Source of the DNA: an uncultured Lachnospiraceae bacterium
Lineage (GTDB): Bacteria > Bacillota > Clostridia > Lachnospirales > Lachnospiraceae
Reading direction: 5' to 3'
NCBI GenBank assembly: GCA_905209865.1
Contig: CAJLUP010000014.1
Coordinates: 1-26,061, forward strand
DNA: 26,061 bases
Shown here in pieces: positions 16,855 to 24,936 of this stretch. Each line of letters opens with the position of its first letter. Position 1 is the stretch's first letter. The position numbers and the translations under genes are program-made. Below the pieces are notes generated by a model. It made no database searches. It was not told the DNA's origin and saw only the letters and a program-made list of their open reading frames with translations.

Positions 16855-18228
16855 TTATTGACATTCCTTACATAACTCTGAAAATGTTCCTTCCTTATAA
16901 TATCCGACGCCTGTTTCTTTACATCTGTCTCCTGCCAAAAGTCCGCTCTTCCTACAATATACTTCTTCTTTCACGCCATCGGGAACCGGATAGTCTCTGG
17001 ATCCACCTGCCCCGATCTTTTCAAAAATTCCTTTCCAGATCCGGGCGGCATCCGCAGTATCGGTTTCCGCATCTTTATCAGATTTATACCATACCGCACA
17101 TACATTTTCCGGAATCGTCCCGACAAACCAGTGATCCCCATACTCGCTCGTTCCGGTTTTGCCGTAAAGATCAAGCCCTTTTACCTGTGCAGATATGCCT
17201 GTTCCGTCTGTCACAACTTCCCGAAGCATACGGTTCATAATATAAGCCGTTTCTGCGCTGAACACTTCTGTCTCTTTCTGCTTTGGCGTCCAATATGTCT
17301 CGCCTGATTTTTTAATTTCTTTAACCGCACAAAGAGGCGTATCTACTCCTTCATTTATAAATACCTGATATGCATCTGTCATCTTGGCAACGGTCACACC
17401 GTTTTCTAAGTACCCAAGCGCTATATTACTTAAGATCCGATCTTCCCCTTCATTTTCCAAAAGCTTTTTCTCGTTATCTACATCATAACCAAGTGCATCG
17501 TCCAAAAAGCAAACCGACTTTTCAACTCCGTAATCCTTTAATACTTTCACTGCTACGGTATTATTCGATTCTTTTACCGCATCTGCCACAGTAACCTTTT
17601 CCCCTGTAAACGGTACGACGTTTTGCGGCCATTCCTTAGCGATTCCGTTTTCATTTGCCATAACTCCATACGCAGTATCTTCATACAGCGATGACCAGCA
17701 GATCGTCCCATCCTCAACCGCCGGACCGTAGACACTAAGCGGTTTCATCGTCGATCCTGCGAATGCAGACTTTGTCACATTATTATAGTTATCGTTTCCT
17801 TTTGTATCACTGTAACACGCTGTCAAATGACTTTCTCCATCGCTGACTGCCGCTCCAAACCGATCACAGCTCATCCCTTCGCCATCATTATAAGAAGCAA
17901 TCACCGCATCCAAAGTCTCCTGATCGAGCCATGTTTCAACTGTTATTTCTTTGTCTGCCAGTATTTTTGCCGCAGTTTCTTCATTCACGCCCTCGCGCTC
18001 CTGAATCATTTTGACTGCTTCCTGTGAAACGATATCCGCATAAGACTGATATTCTTCTTCACACTCGTAACCGATCTTGCCGTCCTGAACTGTAAGCTTC
18101 GCAATCTCATTTCCTGCCTGATCGAGCACAACCGCTCCGCTTTTTCTGCTCAGCAGCGTTCCTGCCAACGCAAGGACTCCACACACTCCGACTGCTAAGG
18201 TAACTCCGACAATTCTCTTTTTATTCAT
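16855..18228 (-). CDS. Penicillin-binding transpeptidase without a glycosyltransferase domain
   Basis: 457 aa. One N-terminal membrane helix (about 5-26: VGVTLAVGVCGVLALAGTLL) anchors an extracytoplasmic transpeptidase. All active-site motifs are present: Ser159-x-x-Lys162 (STMK), Ser221-Asn-Asn (SNN) and Lys357-Thr-Gly (KTGTS). The C-terminus carries the Cys-rich tail seen in many class A PBPs (YCRKSGLLAGDRC, LCKECQ). There is no GT51 domain and no class B dimerisation domain; residues 30-150 are short and of no family I can name. The ATG overlaps the last codons of the upstream Wzy-like gene by 8 nt, with AGGAGG inside that gene, so translation is coupled. It probably cross-links or transfers peptides in the wall and is a beta-lactam target. 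The tight link to a Wzy/O-antigen-ligase-like protein suggests that the two work as a pair. Confidence 0.9.
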   Translation of the reverse strand: MNKKRIVGVTLAVGVCGVLALAGTLLSRKSGAVVLDQAGNEIAKLTVQDGKIGYECEEEYQSYADIVSQEAVKMIQEREGVNEETAAKILADKEITVETWLDQETLDAVIASYNDGEGMSCDRFGAAVSDGESHLTACYSDTKGNDNYNNVTKSAFAGSTMKPLSVYGPAVEDGTICWSSLYEDTAYGVMANENGIAKEWPQNVVPFTGEKVTVADAVKESNNTVAVKVLKDYGVEKSVCFLDDALGYDVDNEKKLLENEGEDRILSNIALGYLENGVTVAKMTDAYQVFINEGVDTPLCAVKEIKKSGETYWTPKQKETEVFSAETAYIMNRMLREVVTDGTGISAQVKGLDLYGKTGTSEYGDHWFVGTIPENVCAVWYKSDKDAETDTADAARIWKGIFEKIGAGGSRDYPVPDGVKEEVYCRKSGLLAGDRCKETGVGYYKEGTFSELCKECQ

Positions 18229-19891
18229 CCATCCGCCTCCTCATGTCTTCAATGATCTCAAGATTTTCATGAGACAATGTCACTTGCGGACGATCCACAA
18301 TCTTCCATCCGAGCGCGCTCGTATTTTCTTTTACCTGATCCAGCATTTTCGGGATCTCTTCTGCTTTTTCCACACAAAATTTCACTCCGTCTTTATCGCC
18401 CATCTGGTGATACAGGCTATTACAGTATACTAACACTTCAAGATAATTCTCATACTCTTCATACTGATACGGCGCAAGCTCGATTGCTTTTAATTTATAT
18501 TCGGTAAATTGGTCTACATTCCCATCCGCAAAAGCTGCCTGAGCTAATGCACTGTACGGAAGCGCCACAGATTTATTATCCTGAAGCACTTTTTCAGCAA
18601 TCTCCTTCATTTCTTCTGCTGTATCCGCCTTCGTAAGAAGCGCCAACTGTGCCATCGTATTTCCGCTGTAAACTTTTTCAGCCGTTTTATAGTTTCCCGA
18701 CGTATAACAAACGTCCGAGATTCCACACATAACCGAAAGCGCAGCGACAGCGATCCCGGTCAGCCCTACAACAGTTCCTGTTAAAACAGGCACTTTCTGC
18801 GTCTTAATATTGCGCATATCAAGAAACAGTATCAGTACAAATCCCATTACTATAAACTGAAAATCATAATCGAACAAACTGTGTAAAATCATAATACTGA
18901 GAACGATCCTGTTCCGGCTTGTTGTCCGCTTCGTAAACACAGACCTCAAAACCGCCGCGCCCATAAACACCGCCGGAATCACGCCTACGTCAAGCAAGAT
19001 CTGGATCAATTCATTATGTGCATTTACGACTGTATAAACGCCTGTCTGCACTGACTGCTGTATAAAATAATATCCGTAATAACCAAGACCAAAAGGATGT
19101 TTTACTATCAGCGGAAGCGCGTCCTGAACATACAAAATTCTTCCGAGAAACGTACTCGCCCCAAAAGAAATATTTGTAAATCGCTCAAGGACTCCCGTGC
19201 TTCCTGCAACAATCGCTAATATAACCGCGATAATCGTCCCTCCCGCAAGAACCGGAACAATCACCTTTTTCCCGGATGCCTTTGCCAAAAATACCCATAT
19301 AACAGCAATCGCAGTTAATACAAACACGGTACGGCTTCCGCTCATTATAATTCCAAATACAGCGGCGATCCCATACACAACGTCGAGCCAGTCGATTTTC
19401 TTATGATCGAATCTCCACATCACAAGAATCAGACAGATCAGCATAAACAGTGCATATGTATTGGGATATTGAAAAAAACCTGATAAACGTCCGGCAACAG
19501 ATACCCATTGCTCAAAAACTTCAAACTGCATCATGATAAAAGAAAAAACTGTCATAAGGCAGCCGAGCGCCGGAAGATACCCGATCATTTTTTCTCTTTC
19601 ATCCGGTGCGCCTGATACAAGTACATAAAATAATAACAACGGAAGGAATTTCACAACTCCCATAAGAGCCATTCCCGAATCCACCGCCCATAAACAGGAA
19701 AGCAAATATCCGAACACAAGCACGGCAAACGCCGCCATATTCAGATCCCATGCCGCTGTAATCCGCCTCTTCATATACATCCTGTAAAACAGAACTCCGA
19801 TTAGAAATATTCCTGTCACCGCCGATACCGATACATAATATCCGCCGCCTAATATTCCGACTATCACGATACACGCCATTAAAATCAGCAT
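18221..19891 (-). CDS. O-antigen ligase/Wzy-like polytopic membrane protein with helical-repeat tail
   Basis: 556 aa. About eleven or twelve membrane helices fill residues 1-410. Family marks are GRLSGFFQYPNTYALFM, the GSRT turn, FLGRILYVQDALPLIVKHPF and VVNAHNELIQILLDVGVIP; the last corresponds to the large extracytoplasmic loop with the conserved His-Asn found in O-antigen ligases and polymerases. Residues about 410-556 form a soluble helical tail of TPR type (SALAQAAFADGN, KLKAIELAPYQYEEYENYLE). The family polymerises or transfers lipid-linked glycans at the outer face of the membrane. In a Gram-positive the product would be a secreted or wall-linked polysaccharide. The start is supported only by a weak GAGGG site. 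It follows the cohesin gene after 92 nt and overlaps the transpeptidase gene. No glycosyltransferases for a repeat unit are nearby, which is unusual for a polysaccharide polymerase. Confidence 0.85.
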   Translation of the reverse strand: MLILMACIVIVGILGGGYYVSVSAVTGIFLIGVLFYRMYMKRRITAAWDLNMAAFAVLVFGYLLSCLWAVDSGMALMGVVKFLPLLLFYVLVSGAPDEREKMIGYLPALGCLMTVFSFIMMQFEVFEQWVSVAGRLSGFFQYPNTYALFMLICLILVMWRFDHKKIDWLDVVYGIAAVFGIIMSGSRTVFVLTAIAVIWVFLAKASGKKVIVPVLAGGTIIAVILAIVAGSTGVLERFTNISFGASTFLGRILYVQDALPLIVKHPFGLGYYGYYFIQQSVQTGVYTVVNAHNELIQILLDVGVIPAVFMGAAVLRSVFTKRTTSRNRIVLSIMILHSLFDYDFQFIVMGFVLILFLDMRNIKTQKVPVLTGTVVGLTGIAVAALSVMCGISDVCYTSGNYKTAEKVYSGNTMAQLALLTKADTAEEMKEIAEKVLQDNKSVALPYSALAQAAFADGNVDQFTEYKLKAIELAPYQYEEYENYLEVLVYCNSLYHQMGDKDGVKFCVEKAEEIPKMLDQVKENTSALGWKIVDRPQVTLSHENLEIIEDMRRRMDE

Positions 19892-19983
19892 TCTATTCAG
19901 CCCTCACTCTCGCAGCTTTTACTTATCATTTTTTCTTTTCATACTATTGTTTTACTTTTATATTGCCATTTTCTGCTTTGTTT

Positions 19984-20796
19984 TTATTTTTGTTTCTTTC
20001 CGTTTTTCTTCTTTATCAAATAAACAACAACACCTGATAAAATCATAACTCCGCCAAAAACAGCCAACACTTTAAAATCTTCGGCTGACAGTTTTTTCTC
20101 ATCCTTCCCCTCATCCGTGCTGCCAGTATTTTCTTTTCCTTTTTCATCTGATTCGGACGTATCTTCTTTATCATCGCTCACTTCCTTGTCAGATTTTGAC
20201 TCATCTTTATTCTTATCTGACTTTTTACTTGATTTATCATCCGACTTCGCCGCATCCGATTTATTCCGATCAGTTGAAACTACAGCGAGATCTCCCACAA
20301 CTTTCTCCTGAAATTCTTCGTCTACACCGGAAACCTCACCTGTGATCGGCTTACTCGACTCCGTACCGTCTACAACTTCATCCGGCTTCATCCCGATCGG
20401 AAGTTTCTCCGTGCAGTCTTTTTTCAATTTGAACTTCAAATCAACGATAGATCCTTCATTTTTCACAGTATCCGGAACAACATACACAACAACAATTTCC
20501 GAGGATTCTTCGATATGGTTATAGTCAAAGATCCCGCCTCCGGCTTCTTCAATCAAATCCCCGACTTCCAACTCCTGAAACTCCAATACTTCTTTATCAT
20601 AATAAATAGAAATCTGAAATCCGCCTACTTCCTGTCCTGTATTAAACTCTACCGGAACAGTTACGATATCTCCGGCTTTTCCTTTCTGATTCTCTACATG
20701 AAATTCTGTATACACATCTTCCGCCTGTACTGTCATCCCAAACAGACAGATCATACATAAACTTAAAATAATTTGCTTTATTGCTTTTCCTCTCAT
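19984..20796 (-). CDS. Membrane-anchored single-cohesin surface protein
   Basis: 270 aa. The signal peptide (about 1-25) ends near TVQAE. Residues about 27-165 match a cohesin fold: an opening KGKAGDIVTVPVEFN strand, then VGGFQISIYYDKEVLEFQELEVG, and later IVDLKFKLKKD. A Ser/Asp/Lys/Glu-rich spacer (about 172-238) leads to one membrane helix (243-261) and a KKKNGKKQK cytoplasmic tail. There is no LPXTG-type motif, so it is held in the membrane and the charged spacer reaches through the wall. Cohesins bind dockerins; the LRR protein three genes downstream ends in one. It is the first gene of the run cohesin, Wzy-like, transpeptidase, LRR-dockerin. Its upstream leader is a purine-rich tract with six CAGAA copies. 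The cohesin call is good; the specific partner is inferred. Confidence 0.85.
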   Translation of the reverse strand: MRGKAIKQIILSLCMICLFGMTVQAEDVYTEFHVENQKGKAGDIVTVPVEFNTGQEVGGFQISIYYDKEVLEFQELEVGDLIEEAGGGIFDYNHIEESSEIVVVYVVPDTVKNEGSIVDLKFKLKKDCTEKLPIGMKPDEVVDGTESSKPITGEVSGVDEEFQEKVVGDLAVVSTDRNKSDAAKSDDKSSKKSDKNKDESKSDKEVSDDKEDTSESDEKGKENTGSTDEGKDEKKLSAEDFKVLAVFGGVMILSGVVVYLIKKKNGKKQK

Positions 20797-20822
20797 AATC
20801 CTCTCGTCTCCTATTTTTCTTG

Positions 20823-20893
20823 TATTCTGTTTCTTCTGCGTTCTGCCTCTTCTATATTCTGCTTCTCCTCTTCTGTTTTTCCTCTGTTCTGCA
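20823..20893 (-). repeat. Purine-rich CAGAA repeat tract in the cohesin gene leader
   Basis: On the minus strand nearly every base is a purine, and CAGAA occurs exactly six times (TTCTG on + at 20825, 20834, 20841, 20857, 20871 and 20887). It lies just before the ribosome site of the cohesin gene. Confidence 0.6.
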
Positions 20894-20922
20894 AGAAAAA
20901 ACTATGATTCACGCATCCTTTC

Positions 20923-20993
20923 GGAGCTTTTTGGTATCAGGAGAAACACATTATTTTCTCATTTTTTTCTTTCTTCTGATACCAAAAAGCTCC
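20923..20993. repeat. 18-bp perfect inverted repeat
   Basis: GGAGCTTTTTGGTATCAG at 20923-20940 pairs exactly with CTGATACCAAAAAGCTCC at 20976-20993. A further GAGAAA/TTTCTC stem lies inside the 35-nt loop. The right arm overlaps the terminator at 20984-21020, so the two structures compete. Confidence 0.85.
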
Positions 20994-21020
20994 CTGTCGG
21001 TCACTTGCCAACAAGGAGCT
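20984..21020 (-). terminator. Intrinsic terminator of the BIG2/cohesin-like gene
   Basis: On the minus strand AGCTCC.TGT pairs with ACA.GGAGCT around a 13-nt loop, with one mismatch, and is followed by TTTTT. It starts 13 nt after the stop codon. Confidence 0.72.
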
Positions 21021-21032
21021 GTTTTTTAACTT

Positions 21033-23534
21033 TTATCTATGCACTCTTTTTTTGAAAATTACTACACCAGCAATCGCTGCCATTGATAAAAGCATTGCTA
21101 CTGCGAAACCTGAAACATGGCTGCTGTCTCCAGTTTGTACTGCACCGCCGTTAGCCGGGTTTTCGTTCTTATTGTTTGTACCGTTTGCTTTTGCTGTTAC
21201 TGTCAAAGCATACTCAGCTGTCTTATCTCCAACCTTTGCTGTGATCTTCACAGTTCCGGCTTTTACAGCTTTCACAACACCGTTTGCATCTACTGTTGCT
21301 ACTTTTGTATCAGAGCTGCTCCATACAACTGTTTTGTCATCTGTTGTATTTGTCGGATTGAATACTACGTTAAGCTTTGTTGTCTTTCCTTCTTCAAGGG
21401 AAGTTACATCGCCTTTGATTGAAATCGACTCGAGCGGAATTTCTTTTACTGTTAATTCGTAAGTAAGTTCTTTTTCAAATCCTGCTGTTTTTACTGTAAC
21501 TGTAATCGTTGCTTTTCCTGCTTTCAACGCCGTTATCATACCGCCTTTATCTACAGAAACAACCTTCTCATCAGATGATACAAATGTATATGTTATATCA
21601 TCCGTTGTATTCCCCGGATTCAGTCCGATTCTAATTTGATGTTTTTCACCTTTAGATAATTCAGATGGATTCTTTATCTCATCAAGCATAACATCTGTCA
21701 AGTGGATCTCTTTTACTGTCACTGTACAAGTAGCTTTATGTCCTCCGGCAACTGTTTCTGCTGTAATTACAGCTTCGCCTTCTTTAAGCGCTTTTACAGT
21801 TCCGTTTGCATCAACTGTCGCTACGCTCGGATCACTGCTTGTCCATCTTACTTCACGGCTGTCTTCTGTATTATTCGGAACAAATGACACTTCAAGTTTT
21901 TCTGTTTTACCTTTCAGAAGGTCTTTAATTTCCGTCTTATTCAGTACGATGCTTTCTGTATGGATCGGAACTTTCACTTCACATACTGCTGTGATCTTAT
22001 CATTTGCTTTTGCTGTTGCAACGATCTTTGTTGTTCCGCCTGCAACTGCCGTAACAACACCATTTGCATCTACTGTTGCTACATTCTCGTTTTCACTCTT
22101 CCATGTAACAGCTTTTTCATCTGTCGTATCTACCGGAAGATATGCTACACTCAAGTTTGCCGTCTGACCTTTTTCAACTGTCACCTTATCCGGTGTCACT
22201 TTGATACCTGTCAGTTTTGCATTAACAGTAACTGTACATTCTGCTTTGTGTGTACCTACTGTTGCTGTAATCTTTGTTGCGCCCACTGCTTTTGCTGTAA
22301 CAACACCATTTTTTACTGTCGCAATGTTTTCGTTTGCACTTGTCCATGTAACAGTCTTATCATCTGTTGTATTTGCCGGGTTGTAAATCACTTTAAGAGC
22401 TTCACTGCTCTGACCTTTGGAAAGTTCCAAAGTCGTTTTATCAAGTGAGATTCCCGTAAGCGGAACTCTCTTTACAGTAACTGCACATTCTGCTGTGAAT
22501 TTTCCAACTGTAGCTTTAATTGTAGCTGTACCGTCTTTGAGCGCTGTCACTTTACCGTTCTGATCAACTTTGGCTACCGTTGCGTCACTGCTTTCCCATT
22601 TTACAGTTTTGCTGTCTGTTGTATCTTCCGGGGTATATTTCACTTTCAATGTTGCAGACTGATTTTTCTCCAAAGCAAGTGTTGTCTGATCCAGAGTGAT
22701 TCCTGTAAGCGGATTATCTACTGTAACTTTTACAGTATCGCTCTTACCACCCAAACTTGCTTTAATTGTAGCTGTACCAACGCCAACAGCCTTAACCTCA
22801 CCGTTTTCAACTGTTGCAACATTTTGGTTAGAAGATGTCCACACAACTGCGTCTTTATCAAACGCTGCTGCCGGAGTTCCTTCTACTGTAAGCGTTTTTG
22901 AACTGCCTTTTGCTAATGTGAAATCACTCTCTTTGATGTTAAGAGAAGCAAGCTCGATCACAACCGGGATCTGACCGTCTTTGATTTCATTTCCGCTTTT
23001 GTCTAATGTTTGAGTTGGAACATCTTTACCTTCGATAGGAGTTCTATCATTATCATTTGTTCCCGTTTCAATTCCTACACAGTTAAAGCCCATAAGACCT
23101 GAGCCTTTTGCATTTTCATTAACTGTTACATCAAATGTAAAAAGCAATGTGTCTTTATTTACCGGGTTATTCTCAGTCATTTCAAGAAGTACCGAGAAAC
23201 CACCTGCTGTATCCACATCCGATTCATCTACGATAAATGAAAAATTCTTTTTCAGAACATTTGCCGGATCTTTATCCAAGCTGCCTTTTACATATGTATA
23301 TACCTTTGTGTCGAAATCAAACCCGCCAATAACCTGCATCACATTTCCGTTTGGTTTAAGCCAACATTCAACATGAACTGTATCACCGGGTTTCATTTTT
23401 GTGACATCCGTCTTAGTTATAATTGACGGTCCGTTCGCAGCCTGTACATCCATCTCCGGAACTGCCACAAATCCCGTGATGACCATGACCAGAGCCAAGA
23501 CTAAAGCTGCGATCTTGTTTAGCTTCTTTTTCAT
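21033..23534 (-). CDS. Wall-anchored surface protein: cohesin-like head and seven BIG2 domains
   Basis: 833 aa. The signal peptide (about 1-32) ends near DVQAAN. Residues about 35-190 form a beta-rich domain (KMKPGDTVHVECWL, GGFDFDTKVYTYV, TLLFTFDVTVN) that looks like a divergent cohesin. Seven bacterial Ig-like BIG2 domains of about 80 residues follow (about 196-770), each with LxxGxSxxLxVxxxPxxTTDDKTVxWxSSDxxVATVDANGxVxAxxxGxAxITA. The tail has an Asn-rich linker, a VQTGD motif at 799-803, a membrane helix (about 809-827) and KKRVHR. VQTGD resembles the TGD-type sortase signals of Lachnospiraceae, so covalent wall attachment is likely. The protein is a long rod presenting its N-terminal domain away from the wall. 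It has its own promoter and terminator and leads the cohesin/dockerin block. Cohesin identity is less certain here than in the 270-aa protein. Confidence 0.88.
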   Translation of the reverse strand: MKKKLNKIAALVLALVMVITGFVAVPEMDVQAANGPSIITKTDVTKMKPGDTVHVECWLKPNGNVMQVIGGFDFDTKVYTYVKGSLDKDPANVLKKNFSFIVDESDVDTAGGFSVLLEMTENNPVNKDTLLFTFDVTVNENAKGSGLMGFNCVGIETGTNDNDRTPIEGKDVPTQTLDKSGNEIKDGQIPVVIELASLNIKESDFTLAKGSSKTLTVEGTPAAAFDKDAVVWTSSNQNVATVENGEVKAVGVGTATIKASLGGKSDTVKVTVDNPLTGITLDQTTLALEKNQSATLKVKYTPEDTTDSKTVKWESSDATVAKVDQNGKVTALKDGTATIKATVGKFTAECAVTVKRVPLTGISLDKTTLELSKGQSSEALKVIYNPANTTDDKTVTWTSANENIATVKNGVVTAKAVGATKITATVGTHKAECTVTVNAKLTGIKVTPDKVTVEKGQTANLSVAYLPVDTTDEKAVTWKSENENVATVDANGVVTAVAGGTTKIVATAKANDKITAVCEVKVPIHTESIVLNKTEIKDLLKGKTEKLEVSFVPNNTEDSREVRWTSSDPSVATVDANGTVKALKEGEAVITAETVAGGHKATCTVTVKEIHLTDVMLDEIKNPSELSKGEKHQIRIGLNPGNTTDDITYTFVSSDEKVVSVDKGGMITALKAGKATITVTVKTAGFEKELTYELTVKEIPLESISIKGDVTSLEEGKTTKLNVVFNPTNTTDDKTVVWSSSDTKVATVDANGVVKAVKAGTVKITAKVGDKTAEYALTVTAKANGTNNKNENPANGGAVQTGDSSHVSGFAVAMLLSMAAIAGVVIFKKRVHR
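21195..22950 (-). repeat. Seven tandem ~250-bp BIG2-coding repeats
   Basis: The seven Ig-like domains are encoded by consecutive repeats of about 250 bp. They share stretches such as GATGCAAACGGTGTTG and ACAACAGATGACAAAAC with few changes. Similarity is highest among the central and last units, so unit gain or loss by recombination is possible. Confidence 0.75.
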
Positions 23535-23602
23535 CCCTTTTTCTCCTCTCCTATATTTTGATGAGTGCCTAGTAATCCTAGTAAATCCACTTAAACATAA
23601 TC

Positions 23603-23631
23603 ATTATAGGACTTTATTTTTGTTTTTGCAA
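23603..23631 (-). promoter_or_regulatory. Promoter of the BIG2/cohesin-like gene
   Basis: On the minus strand TTGCAA is followed after 17 nt by a perfect TATAAT. Transcription would begin near 23596, giving a 62-nt leader with GGAGAGGAG before the ATG. Confidence 0.68.
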
Positions 23632-23710
23632 CGCTTATACACAAATATTTACCGTAACTTCTCCTATTTATCTATTTTATACATTTTATCGTAAAAATCA
23701 TCTCTTTCAC

Positions 23711-23739
23711 ACACGCTTTCTTCGGCAATACATACAATA
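23711..23739 (+). promoter_or_regulatory. Sigma-K-like sequence upstream of the GH25 lysozyme gene
   Basis: AC (23713-23714), 16 nt, then CATACAATA (23731-23739). Spacing and form are the same as in the candidate dpaA promoter. The -10 also matches the sigma-E pattern CATACANT. The leader to the ATG would be about 100 nt, which is long, so the call is tentative. Confidence 0.42.
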
Positions 23740-23848
23740 ACTATAGAAAAAGCATGCTGTCATAATCTTTTCATCACTGCCTGTTTTTTCAACATTTCTT
23801 CTATTTTTATATTAGAAACTCAAAAATTCACACATTTATGGAGGCAAT

Positions 23849-24826
23849 ATGAATATAAAAGGACTTGATGTCAGCGAATTTCAAGGTGAAGTCAACTGGG
23901 AACAGGTTAAAAACGCAGGATATCAATTTGCTATGCTTCGCGCAGGCTATGGATTCAACACAATCGATAAACAATTTCAAAGAAATGCTTCTGAGTGTAA
24001 CCGAATCGGACTCCCGATCGGGGTTTACTGGTTCTGCTATGCTGTCAGTCCTGAAACGGCAGTTCAGGAAGCTGACGGATGCTTAAGCGCCATTCGTAAT
24101 TACCGAATTGATTATCCTGTCTGTTATGATATTGAACAGGCATCCATTGCTTATGCTCTTGGAGAAGGCGTCACCGTAACCTCATCTCTCGCGAAACAAT
24201 TTGTAACTGCTTTCTGCAACCGCATCGAAGCAAATGGTTACTATGCAATGTTTTATACAAACCGAAGTTTTTTAGACAATTATCTCGGAAATGATCTTGC
24301 CAAACGATATGCCTTTTGGTATGCCCGCTACGCATCTTCTTTCGATGGAACGAACTGCGGAATGTGGCAGTATACAAACGAAGGAAGTGTTCCCGGTATC
24401 GGCGGAAATGTTGACCTTGACATCGGCTACATTGATTATCCGGGCATCATTCGACAGGCCGGACTTAATCACCTGTCCGGCAGCGTTCCGCCGCCCGCTC
24501 CTTCGCCGACTCCGGCATATATTACCTATACCATTCAGCCCGGCGATACTTTAAGCGAAATTGCTCTGCGTTACGGTACAACTGTTTCTGCCCTCGCAGC
24601 TCTAAATAATATTGCAGATCCGAATCTTATTTACGCCGGAAATACAATCCGAATTCCGCAAGGCGTCGATTCCGGCAGTCCGGTATATTACACGATTCGC
24701 CCTGGTGATACTTTGAGTGAAATCGCCGAAAGATTCGGAACAACCGTTTCTGCCCTTTCCACTTTGAACGGAATTTCCGATCCCAACCGCATTTATGCCG
24801 GAAATACGCTTCTGATTTCTTCATAA
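23849..24826 (+). CDS. GH25 lysozyme with two C-terminal LysM domains
   Basis: 325 aa. GGAGG lies 4 nt before the ATG, a rather short spacing. Residues 1 to about 205 are a GH25 (Chalaropsis-type) muramidase: GLDVSEFQG with Asp7, the YDIEQ strand with Asp94 and Glu96, and MWQYTN near the end of the domain. A Pro/Ser linker (PPPAPSPTPA) leads to two LysM peptidoglycan-binding domains (about 226-270 and 280-324), each with PGDTLSEIAxRxGTTVSAL and YAGNT. It cleaves the MurNAc-GlcNAc bond. There is no signal peptide, so it needs a holin, another export route, or cell lysis. No phage genes are near. A sigma-K-like sequence upstream allows a mother-cell role (spore coat or cortex, or mother-cell lysis); this is inference. 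A domesticated phage endolysin is the alternative. Confidence 0.93.
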   Translation: MNIKGLDVSEFQGEVNWEQVKNAGYQFAMLRAGYGFNTIDKQFQRNASECNRIGLPIGVYWFCYAVSPETAVQEADGCLSAIRNYRIDYPVCYDIEQASIAYALGEGVTVTSSLAKQFVTAFCNRIEANGYYAMFYTNRSFLDNYLGNDLAKRYAFWYARYASSFDGTNCGMWQYTNEGSVPGIGGNVDLDIGYIDYPGIIRQAGLNHLSGSVPPPAPSPTPAYITYTIQPGDTLSEIALRYGTTVSALAALNNIADPNLIYAGNTIRIPQGVDSGSPVYYTIRPGDTLSEIAERFGTTVSALSTLNGISDPNRIYAGNTLLISS

Positions 24827-24936
24827 TCCGCGTAATGAACCGCTTATTCCCAGCTTTACCTGTGCAATACGCACCTATGAAAATATACAAATTTAAGAAT
24901 TTCGTAATTTTTTTTCGTTTTCTTTTAGACATTGAA

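Larger units (their letters stand above)
23535..23848. other. Divergent intergenic region between the BIG2 and lysozyme genes
   Basis: The 314-nt gap carries a leftward sigma-A-type promoter (23603-23631), a rightward sigma-K-like sequence (23711-23739) and a tandem 9-bp repeat in the leftward leader (CCTAGTAAT then CCTAGTAAA, 23568-23585). I see no gene or terminator in it. Confidence 0.6.

Noticed and set aside
20923..20993. The 18-bp inverted repeat as an insertion sequence
   Set aside because: The element would be 71 bp with no target-site duplication visible and no coding capacity. It is kept only as a possible remnant.
21052..22974. Several + strand frames opposite the BIG2 gene, some very Cys- or Phe-rich
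   Set aside because: They recur with the DNA repeats of the BIG2 units, lack start signals, and are explained as antisense shadows.
23849..24826. The lysozyme as part of a prophage
   Set aside because: No holin, structural, integrase or attachment sequences are in the window, and base composition matches the neighbours.
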